Assembly (NCBI GenBank): GCA_943704525.1
Contig: CALSCQ010003162.1
Location: forward strand, 1-64,000
Reading direction: 5' to 3'
DNA length: 64,000 nt
From: Pigoraptor vietnamica
Taxonomy: Eukaryota; Opisthokonta; Filasterea
The notes beneath the pieces were generated by a model, which made no database searches, was not told where the DNA came from, and was given only the letters and a program-made list of their open reading frames with translations. This document shows positions 35,674-46,192 of the stretch, piece by piece; the first letter of the stretch is position 1, and the number at the start of each line of letters is the position of its first letter. The position numbers were made by a program, and so were the translations under genes.

Positions 35674-36686
35674 GCATCCAGTTTCGTTCCAATGGGACTC
35701 AACGAAAATGTAACGCCAAACACAATCCAATCAAAACCAAAGGTGCTTGTCGGAACACAAAACACAATAGATAGGCATATAGATCAGACCGAAAATAGAA
35801 ACAGTTTCTATCATATGTAGTTGCGCGGACGATAAATCTCGAGAATTAGCCGGCCGGGATGCCGAGTTGCAAGCAAGTACCACTAACGACATCGCGTTCT
35901 GCAGGCTAGAGAATCCGCTTCCATGGCCTTTTCTGCAAGCGCACTCTCGAATCATGTATGCCTGGAAGCAGGCATAACGTCCCATATTCATATACGCGGG
36001 GCCGGCCCTTTGCAGTAAGTAATTAATTACGTCGACTGAAGTTATACACAATTGTAGGTTACAAGGACATTTTAGAGTGGAAAACAAGGGAGGTGTCTAT
36101 ATTAGTTATTCTGCCTCAACTCGGGCAGGAGCTCGTATTCCTCCTCCTTCTTAGCCGTTATGTTGTTATCGATACCGACGGATGTTACGGAGTGTTGTCG
36201 ACATCCTCCTTTATGACAAGGGCTAATCCCGTGCTATATAATATATATATATATATATATATGCTTTATATAATGTGTATGACCATTTTTCAAGGTATGA
36301 CACTTTCTTTCGTCGATCTAATTCAACTCCGTCTGCTTATTAATATATAATAATAACTCCATCCTAAGCCCGTCTGCTAAAAGAGTGATACCCGCTTGGG
36401 GGACTGGATTCGTTGTCTTGGCTTGGAAACGAATCAGCTTAGCCCCATGGGGAATCCCGATCGCATTGCTTTGCCGCCTACATTGATTGTACGACTGTGC
36501 CGAAATTAGGACGGAGAAACAATTGCTTTGGTTGGCTTTTTTGAGAACGTTAACACTAAGGCGATACTGAATGCTACGCGTTTTCGGTATCACTTCTCAC
36601 GGTCTCAAATATTCCATTTCGCGGCTTTCTTTCACAGAACTATTTCGTTGATCCACTCTCATCATTGGCGCATGTCCACCATCGCC

Positions 36687-36724
36687 GCTAAATTCCACGG
36701 GGGCTTAGCCCCCGTGCTAAATTC
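36687..36724. repeat. Perfect GC-rich palindrome flanked by 9 bp direct repeats
   Basis: GCTAAATTC at 36687-36695 and at 36716-36724 flank a hairpin with 10 bp perfect arms, CACGGGGGCT and AGCCCCCGTG (36696-36716), around a single T. A related palindrome CCCCATGGGG is at 36443-36452. Confidence 0.85.
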
Positions 36725-37135
36725 AGCGTCGCGCTGCAAGAAGAGCACAGCAAGATGATGAACGTCCTTGGAATGAATTACCCAAATATGTAAGACTTAG
36801 GCCTTCTGATTCCAGATCGGGAAAATTTTGCCGCTTGTTGGCATGGAAATCTCGTCTCTCTGTCGACACATTTCCAAAAATCATAGAAAAACTGGAAAGT
36901 TTCAATTCACGCAAGTTTTCGCGTGCGTTTCGTGCCCATTCCGTCTCGCAAATCCGTCTCTTGAAAAGTCCGTGCGCTAGATTTATCGAGTGAAGTACGG
37001 TTGAGACGGGGACGACAATCGCTGGCGACCCCGTTCTCTCGTGCACGGTGATCCTGAAGGCGGCACCGCTGCCTTCGTCGTCGCGTGAAAACGGGGTCCC
37101 CCTTCTCAATAGCCGTTTGGAATCCCGCGCGGCCT

Positions 37136-39350
37136 ATGGCGTCAAATTTGTCGGCCCCCAACGCTGGGGGCGCGGGACCGCCTCTTGGACGCCGGCGCTC
37201 AAACGATCTGCGTGGAGAAACGTTGCAGAAGCACCGACAGTTTCTGAAGCAATTTGCTCAGCAGCAACGGAGCGGAACGCCAACGCTCAATCTCCCTGTG
37301 CGGCCACCGGAAAAGTTTACGAAAGAAGAGGCCGAGGCGGAAGCGATGTTTCTCGCTCTGGAGTACATTCGAAAGCGGAACGAAGAGATGATGGTGGAGG
37401 AGCCTGCGTCGGGTGCTGGCGACATTGACGAGCGCGGGATGCTGTCTATAACGGGCTCGGTCGTGTCGCGGCTCATGAAAATGGACCTCACGGACTATGC
37501 GTTTGACAGTGGTGGGTTGTGTCGCAGGTAGCAACGACGCTGCTGTTTTGTGTGCCGCGTGTTGACAGCGACGGCTGACGAGCACCTGACATTGTCTTGT
37601 AGGCCCGGAGGGCGTGCTGTTCGACGGGGAAAAGCTCGCGATGACGGTGTTTCAGGAGGTCGACAGGGGCATTCAGGCCTGGAAGGACGCGAAAGACACT
37701 CGCGTGGACAAGTGGGTCGCTGTATTTGTGCGGACTGTGTTGGACGTTTTTCGCTGAGACTGTCGCGCGCAGGCCGGCCATTGTCTTTGACGTGCAGTGC
37801 TACGCGGCGCAAGGCCGGCGTCCGTCGATGGAGGACAAGCACGTGGCCATTGTGGACCTCAACGAGCTCCTTGGGCTGGAGGTGGGCGGACACCTGCTCT
37901 TCTCTGTCCGTGCGCAGACGCTTGTCGCCATGTGTTAACGGCGCCGTGCAGGGGTTTCCACCGCAGGCATTCTTCGCCGTGTACGACGGCCACGGGGGCG
38001 TCGAAGCCGCGGAGTATGCGCGCACACACCTGCACGTGTTCATCTCGCGACAAGACTCGTTCAAGAAGGACATCAACAAGGCGCTCATGGACGGGTTCCT
38101 CCGAGCGGACGAGTCTTTCCTTGCCAAGGCGGAGCGGGAGGTGCGCATTCGTCAAAATTGAAGCGCGTTTTTGCCTGCGCTGTGTTTGTCCGCTTTAGTT
38201 GGCGGCTCGTTTCCGTCTGTGTCCGTCTCTTGTGTGTGCCTTCGTGTCTTTGCTTTTCTGTTTCTGCAATCTGCCATCTGCTCTCTGTCCTGCGTATCCC
38301 TGCTTGCGTACCTGGGGTATGTCTGTGCGGCTGTGTCTGTCTGCGTATGTCTGTGTCTGTGAATTCGTGAGGCTGCGCCTGGTGGAGTCGATGCGCTTGC
38401 GCAGTGACCCTTGATCCAATGTGCACGCGTGCCTGTGTGGTGTGGGAATCGTTCGAGGCGGGCGTTCGCGCTCACGCACTGCTCTGTGTGCAGAACATCA
38501 CGAGCGGTGCAACGTGCATCTCGACGCTTATCCGCGGGAAGGAGCTCTACGTTTCGTGGCTCGGGGACTCACAGGCAATTCTCTGCCGGGGCGGGAAGGC
38601 CGTCCAGCTCTCCTTTCCCCACAAGCCCGACCGTGAGGCACGTCACGCGCGCATGCGGTGTACATGCGCGTCGGCGGACTTTAGAGTGACCCATGTTTCA
38701 TTGTGCAGGACGAGAAGCTGCGCATCGAAAATGCGGGCGGCATTGTGGTGTGGTACGGGGCGTGGCGCGTCAACGGCGTGCTCTCGGTGGCGCGCGCCAT
38801 TGGCGACAAGCACCTGAAGAAGTATGTGATCGGAGAGCCGGACATTCTCGAGTACGGACTGCAGGACACGGACGAGTTCCTGGTGCTCGGCTGCGACGGC
38901 CTCTGGGACGTCATGGACCCGCAGAGCGTCGTCGACTTTGTCCATCAGTACCTCGACACGAACGACGGCGACTGCAAGGGCGCGGCCGAGGCGCTCGTCG
39001 ACAACGCGCTCGAGCTCGGCTCCACCGACAACGTCTCCGTCATAGTCGTCTTCTTGCGCAAGCCGCCGTCCAACAAATCGGCCGAGGCGACAGCGGCGAG
39101 CGTTGCGCCTGCGGGCGGCGCGGAGTACAAGTCGTCGCGGACGGGGTCCAAGGCCGACGTCGGAGTGCCGGGCGCGGGGGGTCGCCGTGGCTCGTGGACA
39201 GACACGGACACGTCGCCCGGGTGGCCCCAAGACGCGCCACAGGACGCGGCTGCGCGCGTTGGGGGCGCTGCGGTGCGACAAGCACCCGCGGCCGAGCGGC
39301 ACGACAGCGACGACGATGCAAAGGACGAGATTGAGGGGGTGCCTCTGTGA
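37136..39350 (+). CDS. PP2C-type Ser/Thr phosphatase, PPM1E/F (POPX)-like
   Basis: MASNLSAPNAGGAG starts a basic N-terminal extension with a helix (LQKHRQFLKQFAQQQ). After two short exons comes the PP2C core: RRPSMEDKHVAI, FFAVYDGHGGVEAAEYA, a TCISTLI strand, LYVSWLGDSQAILCRGG, DEKLRIENAGG, GVLSVARAIGDKHLKKYV, LVLGCDGLWDVMD and GSTDNVSVIVVFL, with all metal-binding Asp residues present. The ARTHLHVFISRQ helix and RVNGVLSVARAIG match PPM1F-type enzymes, which in animals counteract PAK and CaMK kinases. The Ser/Asp-rich tail ends EIEGVPL. The intron 38141-38493 is unusually long (353 nt) and T-rich. Confidence 0.88.
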
Positions 39351-39443
39351 CCGCGCCGGCGTCGCGTTTGTACAGACCGACCTCTAACAAATATCGAGGT
39401 CGTAATGTGCTCGCTTGAGTTGTGCTATTGTCGCCGCTCGCAC

Positions 39444-40454
39444 TCATCGTGGAGGCGCATGCAAGAACCTCGCCACGGCATCGCCCGAAGGTAGCAGAAC
39501 GATGGCAGTTTTGTAGAATGCAGCACGCAGAGCTCCCGCCGCCGCCGCCTTGCGAGCGGTGCGCAGACCTGGGAGTGCACAAGGTCAGGGCATCCCAACT
39601 TTGACACTCACATGCGCCCTTACCCACTTGACGCATCGAGCCCGTTCGAACTCGTGTCGGCTACTGTTGCATGCACGCCTTCCGAAAAGCCGGATGTTCC
39701 ACGCACAAACACGCGTGCAGTGCACCGGCACTCGACAGACGGTGCGGTTCCGTGTCCGCGCGGCAGAGGCACCATGGATGCCTGGCACGCGGCGGATGAG
39801 CACAGTCCACACAGGCAGGCCAAACAGTCATCGCCCGCTCACCTCGACGATGCTGCACGACCAGCCATTGAAGCCAAAGTAGTGGTTCGCGAGGTCGTAG
39901 CACTTTGCGAGCGGGAGGCTGAATGGCGCCGGTCGGCAGCGGCGGCGAGCGCGAGACACCTGCACGTGCCAGGCATTCAGAAAAAACGCAAGTTGCGCCG
40001 ATGACAAGACGGCCGTCCGTGCCCACCCGCAGTGCATGGCCCCGCCACGTGGCTCCCTTCAAGGCCTCCAGGGCACGCGAGGCGTCGCGCGCCGAGTAGA
40101 ACTTGACAAAGGCAAGCAGCCTGTCTGCGCACATGCAGACACGACACTCAGTGTGGCGTCATATGCCAGTTTGTCCAAGCACGCGGGCGCTCACTTTCAG
40201 GACGCCCCACGCCCTCCACCAGAATTTCGTTGCACTGTATCTCATACACGAGCCCAAATTGGCCGAATAGTTCCTGCGGTGCGGAGACGCGCAGCCCGAG
40301 GGCAGTGGCACGGTCAGCGCAGTCACAAGAGGCTGTGCGGTGCATTCCCACTTGCCTCGAGGCGGTCGGCGGCCGTAACATCTTCCACAGCGACCATGAG
40401 GTTGTGCTCGTCCGCGAGTGGCGCTTCAAAGAGTATGACTTCGAGGGGCGCCAT
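39444..40454 (-). CDS. RDM1: RDM1-like protein (RAD52 motif-containing protein 1)
   Basis: MAPLEVILFEAPLADEHNL starts an RRM-like fold. Exon 2 (from 40273) gives ELFGQFGLVYEIQCNE, and exon 3 gives RLLAFVKFYSARDASRALEA. The RAD52-type motif follows, as LPLAKCYDLANHYFGFNGWS, very close to the hallmark block of RDM1 (KCQELANYYFGFNGWS). The last exons read ASMVPLPRGHGTAP.. and RKAAAAGALRAAFYKTAIVL, ending ..LHAPPR, which parallels the RDM1 C terminus. In vertebrates RDM1 binds DNA and RNA and is linked to cisplatin response. The first intron (40355-40274) has a GC donor (GCAAGT). Start and end were chosen by frame and similarity. Confidence 0.82.
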
Positions 40455-40666
40455 GGTGAGTGAGCGTGTTTGGATGTACGTGTGTGCGCATGTGTGTACT
40501 CTAGTTGTGTAGTCCTGGACGGCCGTTTTCGTGTTCTCCGTACAAAAATTTTAGGTGGCGTCGAAATCACTTTCGGTGACGTCACGGCATCCTGGCGCTT
40601 GTTGTGCCAACGGAGCATTTTTCCGTCCCCTGGTCGCAGAGTGCCGCAGCAAACAGCCTTGCGACC

Positions 40667-41645
40667 ATGGCAGCGACGCTTGCGTCCGTCGCGTGTCTCC
40701 TTATGGGCGCCCACCTTGCGCTTGCCTCTTCGCCGTTACAAAGTGACGGCCCTCCGTGTCTGTGCCGCGTACCGTCGTCTGCTCTCGTGCCACCACTCCC
40801 GACGCCGCGCTGTGTACTATGTGAGTGCGCGCAGCTCCGATTTTCTTTGTACCCTTTTGTTTGTTTGTTTGAGCCTTGAAGAGGGTTCCTGTGACGCTGG
40901 GACGACAGCACTCGCGCCTGTTTTGCCGCCTGCTGACTGCCGTTTCATGATCACCAGCAAGGGACGGCCCTGCCCGTTGTCCGTGGACTTTGCAAGTGGA
41001 AGGAACGAGCATTGGGGAATTTTTCGACGGCTCCCCTGCGCCGGCCATTGTGCTTGTGAGTGCTCTGCGCAACTGGCTTGCTGATGGGGAGTGTAACGGC
41101 TGACTGTGAGCAGTTTTATGTCCCAGACTGTCCTTTTTCGCGAAGGATGCGACACATCTTTGAAATGACTGCGCGTTTTGTGCCCGATGTCACCGTTGCA
41201 AAAGTCGATGCGAGCGTGGACGACGCGTGAGTGAAGCCCAAGTGCAATGTGAAGGGACCGCAGCGCTGTCATTCACTGACTCCGCGCCAGTACCAGGCTT
41301 GGCGTTTGGGCCGTCCCTGCTGTCGCTGCCTTTCATCGTGGACGCGTCATTGCGCGCTTGAATGGCGAAGTGTCTGTTGAAAAACTGCTACAATTTCTCA
41401 CATCTTTTTCCGGTAAGGCGAAGGATGGGAGAGGCGGCAGTCCAGTTGGTGTTACTGACTGCCCTCGCTCTGCAGACGTCGCCGTGACTGGACTGGCAAA
41501 CGCGTCGCTGCCAGAGAGTGTGGCTGAGCCGACGCGCGACGAAGAGCCCCGCGCGAAGACGCCCGTGGTGCTGTGGGCGTCTGTTTTATATGTCCTGCTC
41601 TACGCTGCGTGGACGCGGTGCGCAGCCTGGCAGCGTATCACGTGA
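40667..41645 (+). CDS. TXNDC15-like ER thioredoxin-fold membrane protein
   Basis: MAATLASVACLLMGAHLALA is a clear signal peptide. A 138 nt intron (40821-40958) leads to CPWTLQVEGTSIGEFFDG and a thioredoxin domain, AIVLFYVPDCPFSRRMRHIF, with a CxxS-type active site (CPFS) as in TXNDC15 (CRFS). Next come TVAKVDASVDDATRLGVWAV and PAVAAFHRGRVIARLNG, then a C-terminal membrane anchor (PVVLWASVLYVLLYAAW) and a short tail. TXNDC15 is an ER protein needed for ciliary function in animals. The single Cys argues for a chaperone or isomerase-like rather than dithiol redox role. Confidence 0.78.
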
Positions 41646-41803
41646 CACGCGTGCCAAAAATACACGGTTGGTGTGAAGGAAAACAGCCACACCGCAATTT
41701 GAAAGGCTCGACAACGCACCCCACCCCGCACACTGACGCTACAGCAACAAACCCGTGGTCGCCTCGTACGACATTCCTCACCGCGGAGCGTGCGCTGCGG
41801 AAA

Positions 41804-44800
41804 TGGGGCGACAGAGGGGTGGTCGCGAGGGTGGCACGGGGGCGCTGCTAGTGCTGGCGATGGTGCTCTGCGCCCGTGCCGCGAGCGCCGACTTTGCGTG
41901 GAAGCCGCTTGCGGACACGGTCGACGGCCGTTGCGACCATGGCACCGGCGTCTTTCAGGGGAAGCTGTACATGTTTGGCGGCTACAATGAGGCGGATGGG
42001 GGCGTTACTAAGTGAGTGCCTTGCGTGGTTGCGCTGAGCGGGCGACCCATTCCTCACGTGTGTCTCCCCAGGTACAATGCCATCGTCGTCTACGACAGTG
42101 GCAACGACGCGTGGACTGAGCTGTCTGTTGCCGGCACCCCGCCCTCGCCGCGATCTGCGTCGGCTGTGGTGGGTGTAGTGCGGTGTATAACGAAACGCTC
42201 TCACGTGGCACTGATTTTACGCTCTTCCTCAGGCCGTCGTTGGGTCTCTGCTTGTGGTGATTGGCGGCATCAATGAGGACGAAGAGACTTTGAACGACGT
42301 CTATTTCGTCAACCTCACGGCCGCGACACCTACATGGACGGCGGTGTGTATTCTCGCTGTCTGTTTGTTTGACTCTGCAGATGCGCTAACGACGGTGCGC
42401 TTTGCTCCGTGCCGCAGCCGGCACTCACAAACATTGCACAGACACCCCCTGGCGTGTCGTGGTGCACTTCGACGGTCTTTGGAACCAACGTGTTCCTGTA
42501 CGGCACATATTACTACGACACGGACCAGGTGGGTGCGTGGCATGTGGCCGACCGCAATGTGAACGGATCCCTCACTTACCTCCCGGCAATTCCACCTACA
42601 GAGCCGCACCTACATCCTCGGTATGTTGCACTGGGTTTCCCGCACATGCGGTCTGTGGTGCCTGTGGGTTTTCTCATCGCACTGGCGGGACATGCAGACA
42701 CGGCCAACTGGTCATGGGAGCTGGTGGCCTACAACTGCGGGGCGAGTGGCACGTACACGCCGCTGTCGAACACGCTCGTCTACCGCGACAAATTTCGCAA
42801 CATAGACTCCCTGGCGTCCGATGCGGCGGCATTGGTGGTGCCCCAGATTAAGGTTCGGCTGTTCGTTGGTGAGCCTGCGCAATTGTGCAAGGCGGCCGAG
42901 TGACTGTTGTTTTGGTGGGCTGCAGGGATCCACTCCGCTTAACGTGACAAAGGTCCGCTTGTGGCTTGACGACGCCGCCACGCAAAATGCGTAAGTGCAT
43001 ATATTCGGCGCCCATTTGGCGACCTCTGACTCAAGTAGCACGGGAAGCCTGACAGCGCCGTGTGCAGGGCGGCCTTCAAGGCGTCGGGCGACGCGGTCAC
43101 GGCTGCGCGCGGAATGCTCGCTTCCGTGAGCGATTCGGACTCCCCGGCCACCATTGTCTCTGCATTTAATGTGGGTGCACGTCGTCGTTTGCGTTGCGCT
43201 GAGAGCACTGCGCTGACGTCGCTTTCTCTCTGCCATGCAGAATTTCCTTGGGTACTGGACGAACGCAACGCAGGGTGCGTCCACGACCGCATGCGGGCGG
43301 GCGTCGTGCCCTCCTGCAAACTGCACCGTGCCGCCGCCCATGAGCGGCGCGCGTGCCGTGTACTACGGCGGCCTGGTGTACATGTTCGGCGGATGGTCGT
43401 GCTCGGGGCCTGGTGAGTGGCACTCGCATGACGCATGCATCGCCCGTCCGTGCGAGGCTCAGTGTCGCTGTGTTATCACGCAGGCATCGGCGGCCCGGAT
43501 TGCTTCAGTCGCGACGTGTTTGTCTACAACACAACGTCGCGTTCGTGGTCCATCCCCGTTGTCACAAGTACGCTCACCAACGGCGATCCTCCCCCGCCGA
43601 CTTCGTTTGGCAGCTTTGTGCTGTCGCCGGCTGAAAAGGTTGCTTATGCATTTGGCGGCGGATATCTCGACAGCGCGGGTGACTGGTGCGTACTGGGGCT
43701 TATTGTAGCATTATTCGTGCTCCTCCCTTCCGCTGAACCCTTGCTGCTCTGCGAGCAGGTATTACGACGATACGGTGTATGCGCTTAATCTGCAGACGCT
43801 ATCGTGGTCGACCCCGGTCGTAAAAGGGGCGTTGCCGCCGCGGCGGTGGTCGCATACGTTTGACAAGATTGACGCGGGCTTCATTCTCTACGGTGGCTGC
43901 AAGCCTCCGGAGAGCTACTATCATGACACGATGCTCCTGTACCCTGTGGAGACGGCCGCAACCAAGTCCGTCGCGGAAGGCACTGGCCTCACGGCGGCCG
44001 TCGCAGGCAGGAAAGGTCATGCCTTAATTCAGGTGCGCGATACGACAGGCGCCGACGTCCTGTTTGGTGGCGAGGCGGTGGGGGCTTTCGGCTTCTCGGT
44101 TGGCCAGTACCAGTCGTACTTCCGCGCTGACGTCGTCGACTATGCGAACGGCACGTATGCCTTGGACTATTCGGTGACAGTCGCCGGCCCGTACCGTCTC
44201 TCCATCACCCTGAACGGTCGAGACATCGTTGGAAGCCCCTTCAACATAACGGTGGCTCCGGAGGTATGTGTTTGACACCAGCGGCGCTGACGTCATGGTG
44301 CGTTGGTCTGATTCGCGCGCTTGGGACGTGTGTGCAGGTGCCCGACCCGGCCCAGACGTATCCTTACGGCGCGGGCTCAAAGGGCGCGGTCGCCACTTAT
44401 CCTGCGCGCTTCTGGATCTACAGCGCGGATCGCTACGGGAACAATGCGCCCATCGAGCACGGAAAGCCTTTTGTGGTCACGTTCGCACTGGGCGGCAGCG
44501 TCGTGGCAATCCATACCATCACAGACTCCCTCGATTTGAGCGAGGGGTATCCCGTCAAATTCACCCTTCCGACCCCGGGCGTGTACAACGTCTCCATCCT
44601 GTACGACGGGCAACCGGTTTCGCAGTCGCCGTTTGCCCTGCGCGTGTCTCCCACCGGTAAGTGGTTGCAACTTATTGCCAGTTGAGTCGGCTGGAAAGCA
44701 GTCCAGTGTTCTGATCATTCGCTTTGACGACACGCAGCGACGGACAACCGCATCGACGGCGTGTACATCTTCTTCCTCGTGCTGGGGTGTCTGCTCATCT

Positions 44801-46066
44801 GCCTCTCGATCCTCATGATGGTACGCATGTACCTCGCGCGGGAGAAGAAGGTTTTCAAGTCGGCAAGCCCTCCGTTTCTGTTTGTGATTCTTTGCGGGTG
44901 AGTACGATTTTCCGCGTCCTTCGAATGATCCTGAGTGTGTTGCGCATGGATTAAGCGACCGGCAATTTTGTTGCGGACGATAGGTCTTGCGTCTCGTACG
45001 CGTGGGTGTTCTTCGCGTACCCGTCCCCCACGGCTGCCCTCTGCACCGTGCAGCAGTGGTGCATTCATGTCGGCTTTGCTCTCATGCTCGGAGCGCTCGT
45101 GCTCAAGACACAGCGGTGGGTCGGTGTGGCATGTGTCCCACTTCTTAATCGTGCTTTCACGTGTTATGTCACGGAAGGGCAATGGCACGACTTGACTCCT
45201 TATGCCACGTCGGCGTCTCCGCCGCAGTATCGCTATCATTTTCAACTCGAAGCTCAACAAGAAGATCCGCCTGAGGGACAGCCTGCTCTTCCAGTACTTG
45301 GCGGTGATCGTCGCTGTGTTCATCATATACATGATCGTGTGGTCTGCCGCGGGCACGCCGTCGGTCGAGGTCACCTCCGGCCTCTCGGTAACCGAGACGC
45401 CGTCGGGGTACGTGCTCGTCGACGACAAGATTAACAAGCAGTGTCGCACGGACTGGTGGAACTACGCCGTCATGCTCGGCGAGCTGTTCATCCTCCTTTA
45501 CGGAATGCGCCTCGCCTTTCTGGTCCGGAAGACGCCCAACGCGTTCAACGAGTCCCGCTTCATCTCGTTTTCGGTGTACAACTGGTTCTTCGTCGCCGCC
45601 GTCGTTCAGCTGATCGTCCACTTCGCCGTCGACAAGGATGCGAACATCGTGTTTGCGCTGACGGCAATTCAGGTGGACCTGACCGTCGGCATGGTCGTTG
45701 CGCTTCTGTTTCTGCCGAAGCATCGGGCCGTTTCCCTCGGTAAGGGCGACGGTTCGACGTCGCAAGGGGGCGACACTTCATCGACCCGTATGACGGACAT
45801 TGAGACGCGTGCCAGTAGCGCGGCAGATGCTCGTGCGATGTCGCTGCTTCAGGACGAATGCAAACGTCTCATGCAAGAGAACGAGAAGGTGCCGTGTGCC
45901 GCCTTCTTTGTTCTGTCATTCTTGATACGTATTTCCTACTTACTTAATGTGCCCTCCGCAGCTCAAGCAAATCATGATGAAGCACGGCAACCGCCACGTC
46001 GACAAGGGGGCCAAGAGCACGCCGCCACCGGTGCAGGCTTCGATTCGGCCAGACCAGCACGCCTGA
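41804..46066 (+). CDS. Class C-type seven-helix receptor with Kelch and filamin-repeat ectodomain
   Basis: About 15 exons form one reading. A signal peptide (LLVLAMVLCARAASA) is followed by Kelch motifs over 41900-43960 (GTGVFQGKLYMFGGYNE, GSLLVVIGGINEDEETL, GARAVYYGGLVYMFGGWS, SHTFDKIDAGFILYGGC). Two filamin/ABP280 repeats lie at 44030-44660 (GTYALDYSVTVAGPYRLSI..GSPFNITV and PGVYNVSILYDGQPVSQSPF). Then come seven helices (44760-45740): VYIFFLVLGCLLICLSILMM, SPPFLFVILCG, WCIHVGFALMLGALVLKTQR and so on, ending LLFLPKH with the class C PK motif. The conserved extracellular cysteines are present (AALCTVQQW, NKQCRTDWW). A cytosolic coiled coil (LLQDECKRLMQENEKLKQIM) recalls GABA-B receptors. There is no Venus-flytrap domain. 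Signalling by a G protein is expected but not shown. Confidence 0.85.
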
Positions 46067-46192
46067 ACGAGGCACGCATGCCAATGCGGCTCGGTATCGA
46101 CACTGGACGCTACTGTTTTATCGCGCGTCGCGTTGGGATAAAGTGAACAGACACACGACCGCACGTCGTCTCGTTCCCGTTTAATGGAGCTC

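Larger units (their letters stand above)
34788..37135. other. Gene-less spacer with an AT-rich island (about 34,990-36,980)
   Basis: This is the longest non-coding stretch in the window, 2.3 kb between divergent YIF1 and PP2C genes. Base composition drops sharply to an AT-rich level from about 34,990 to 36,980, unlike both flanks. It has a TA repeat (36233-36262), several perfect GC-rich palindromes, and no ORF with family features. A stop-free plus-strand stretch at about 36,725-36,990 contains ERPWNELPKYVRLRPSDS, which weakly recalls the end of a LINE-type ORF, but this is not convincing. A decayed mobile element or inserted organelle DNA are both possible. Confidence 0.6.

Noticed and set aside
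36093-36350. Hydrophobic ORF in the AT-rich island that looks like a membrane protein
   Set aside because: Its hydrophobic residues come from TA-rich DNA (an IYIYIY run), and no domain or start context supports it.
37085-37135. Longer N terminus for the PP2C gene
   Set aside because: The codon at 37085 is GTG, not ATG. The first in-frame ATG is at 37136.
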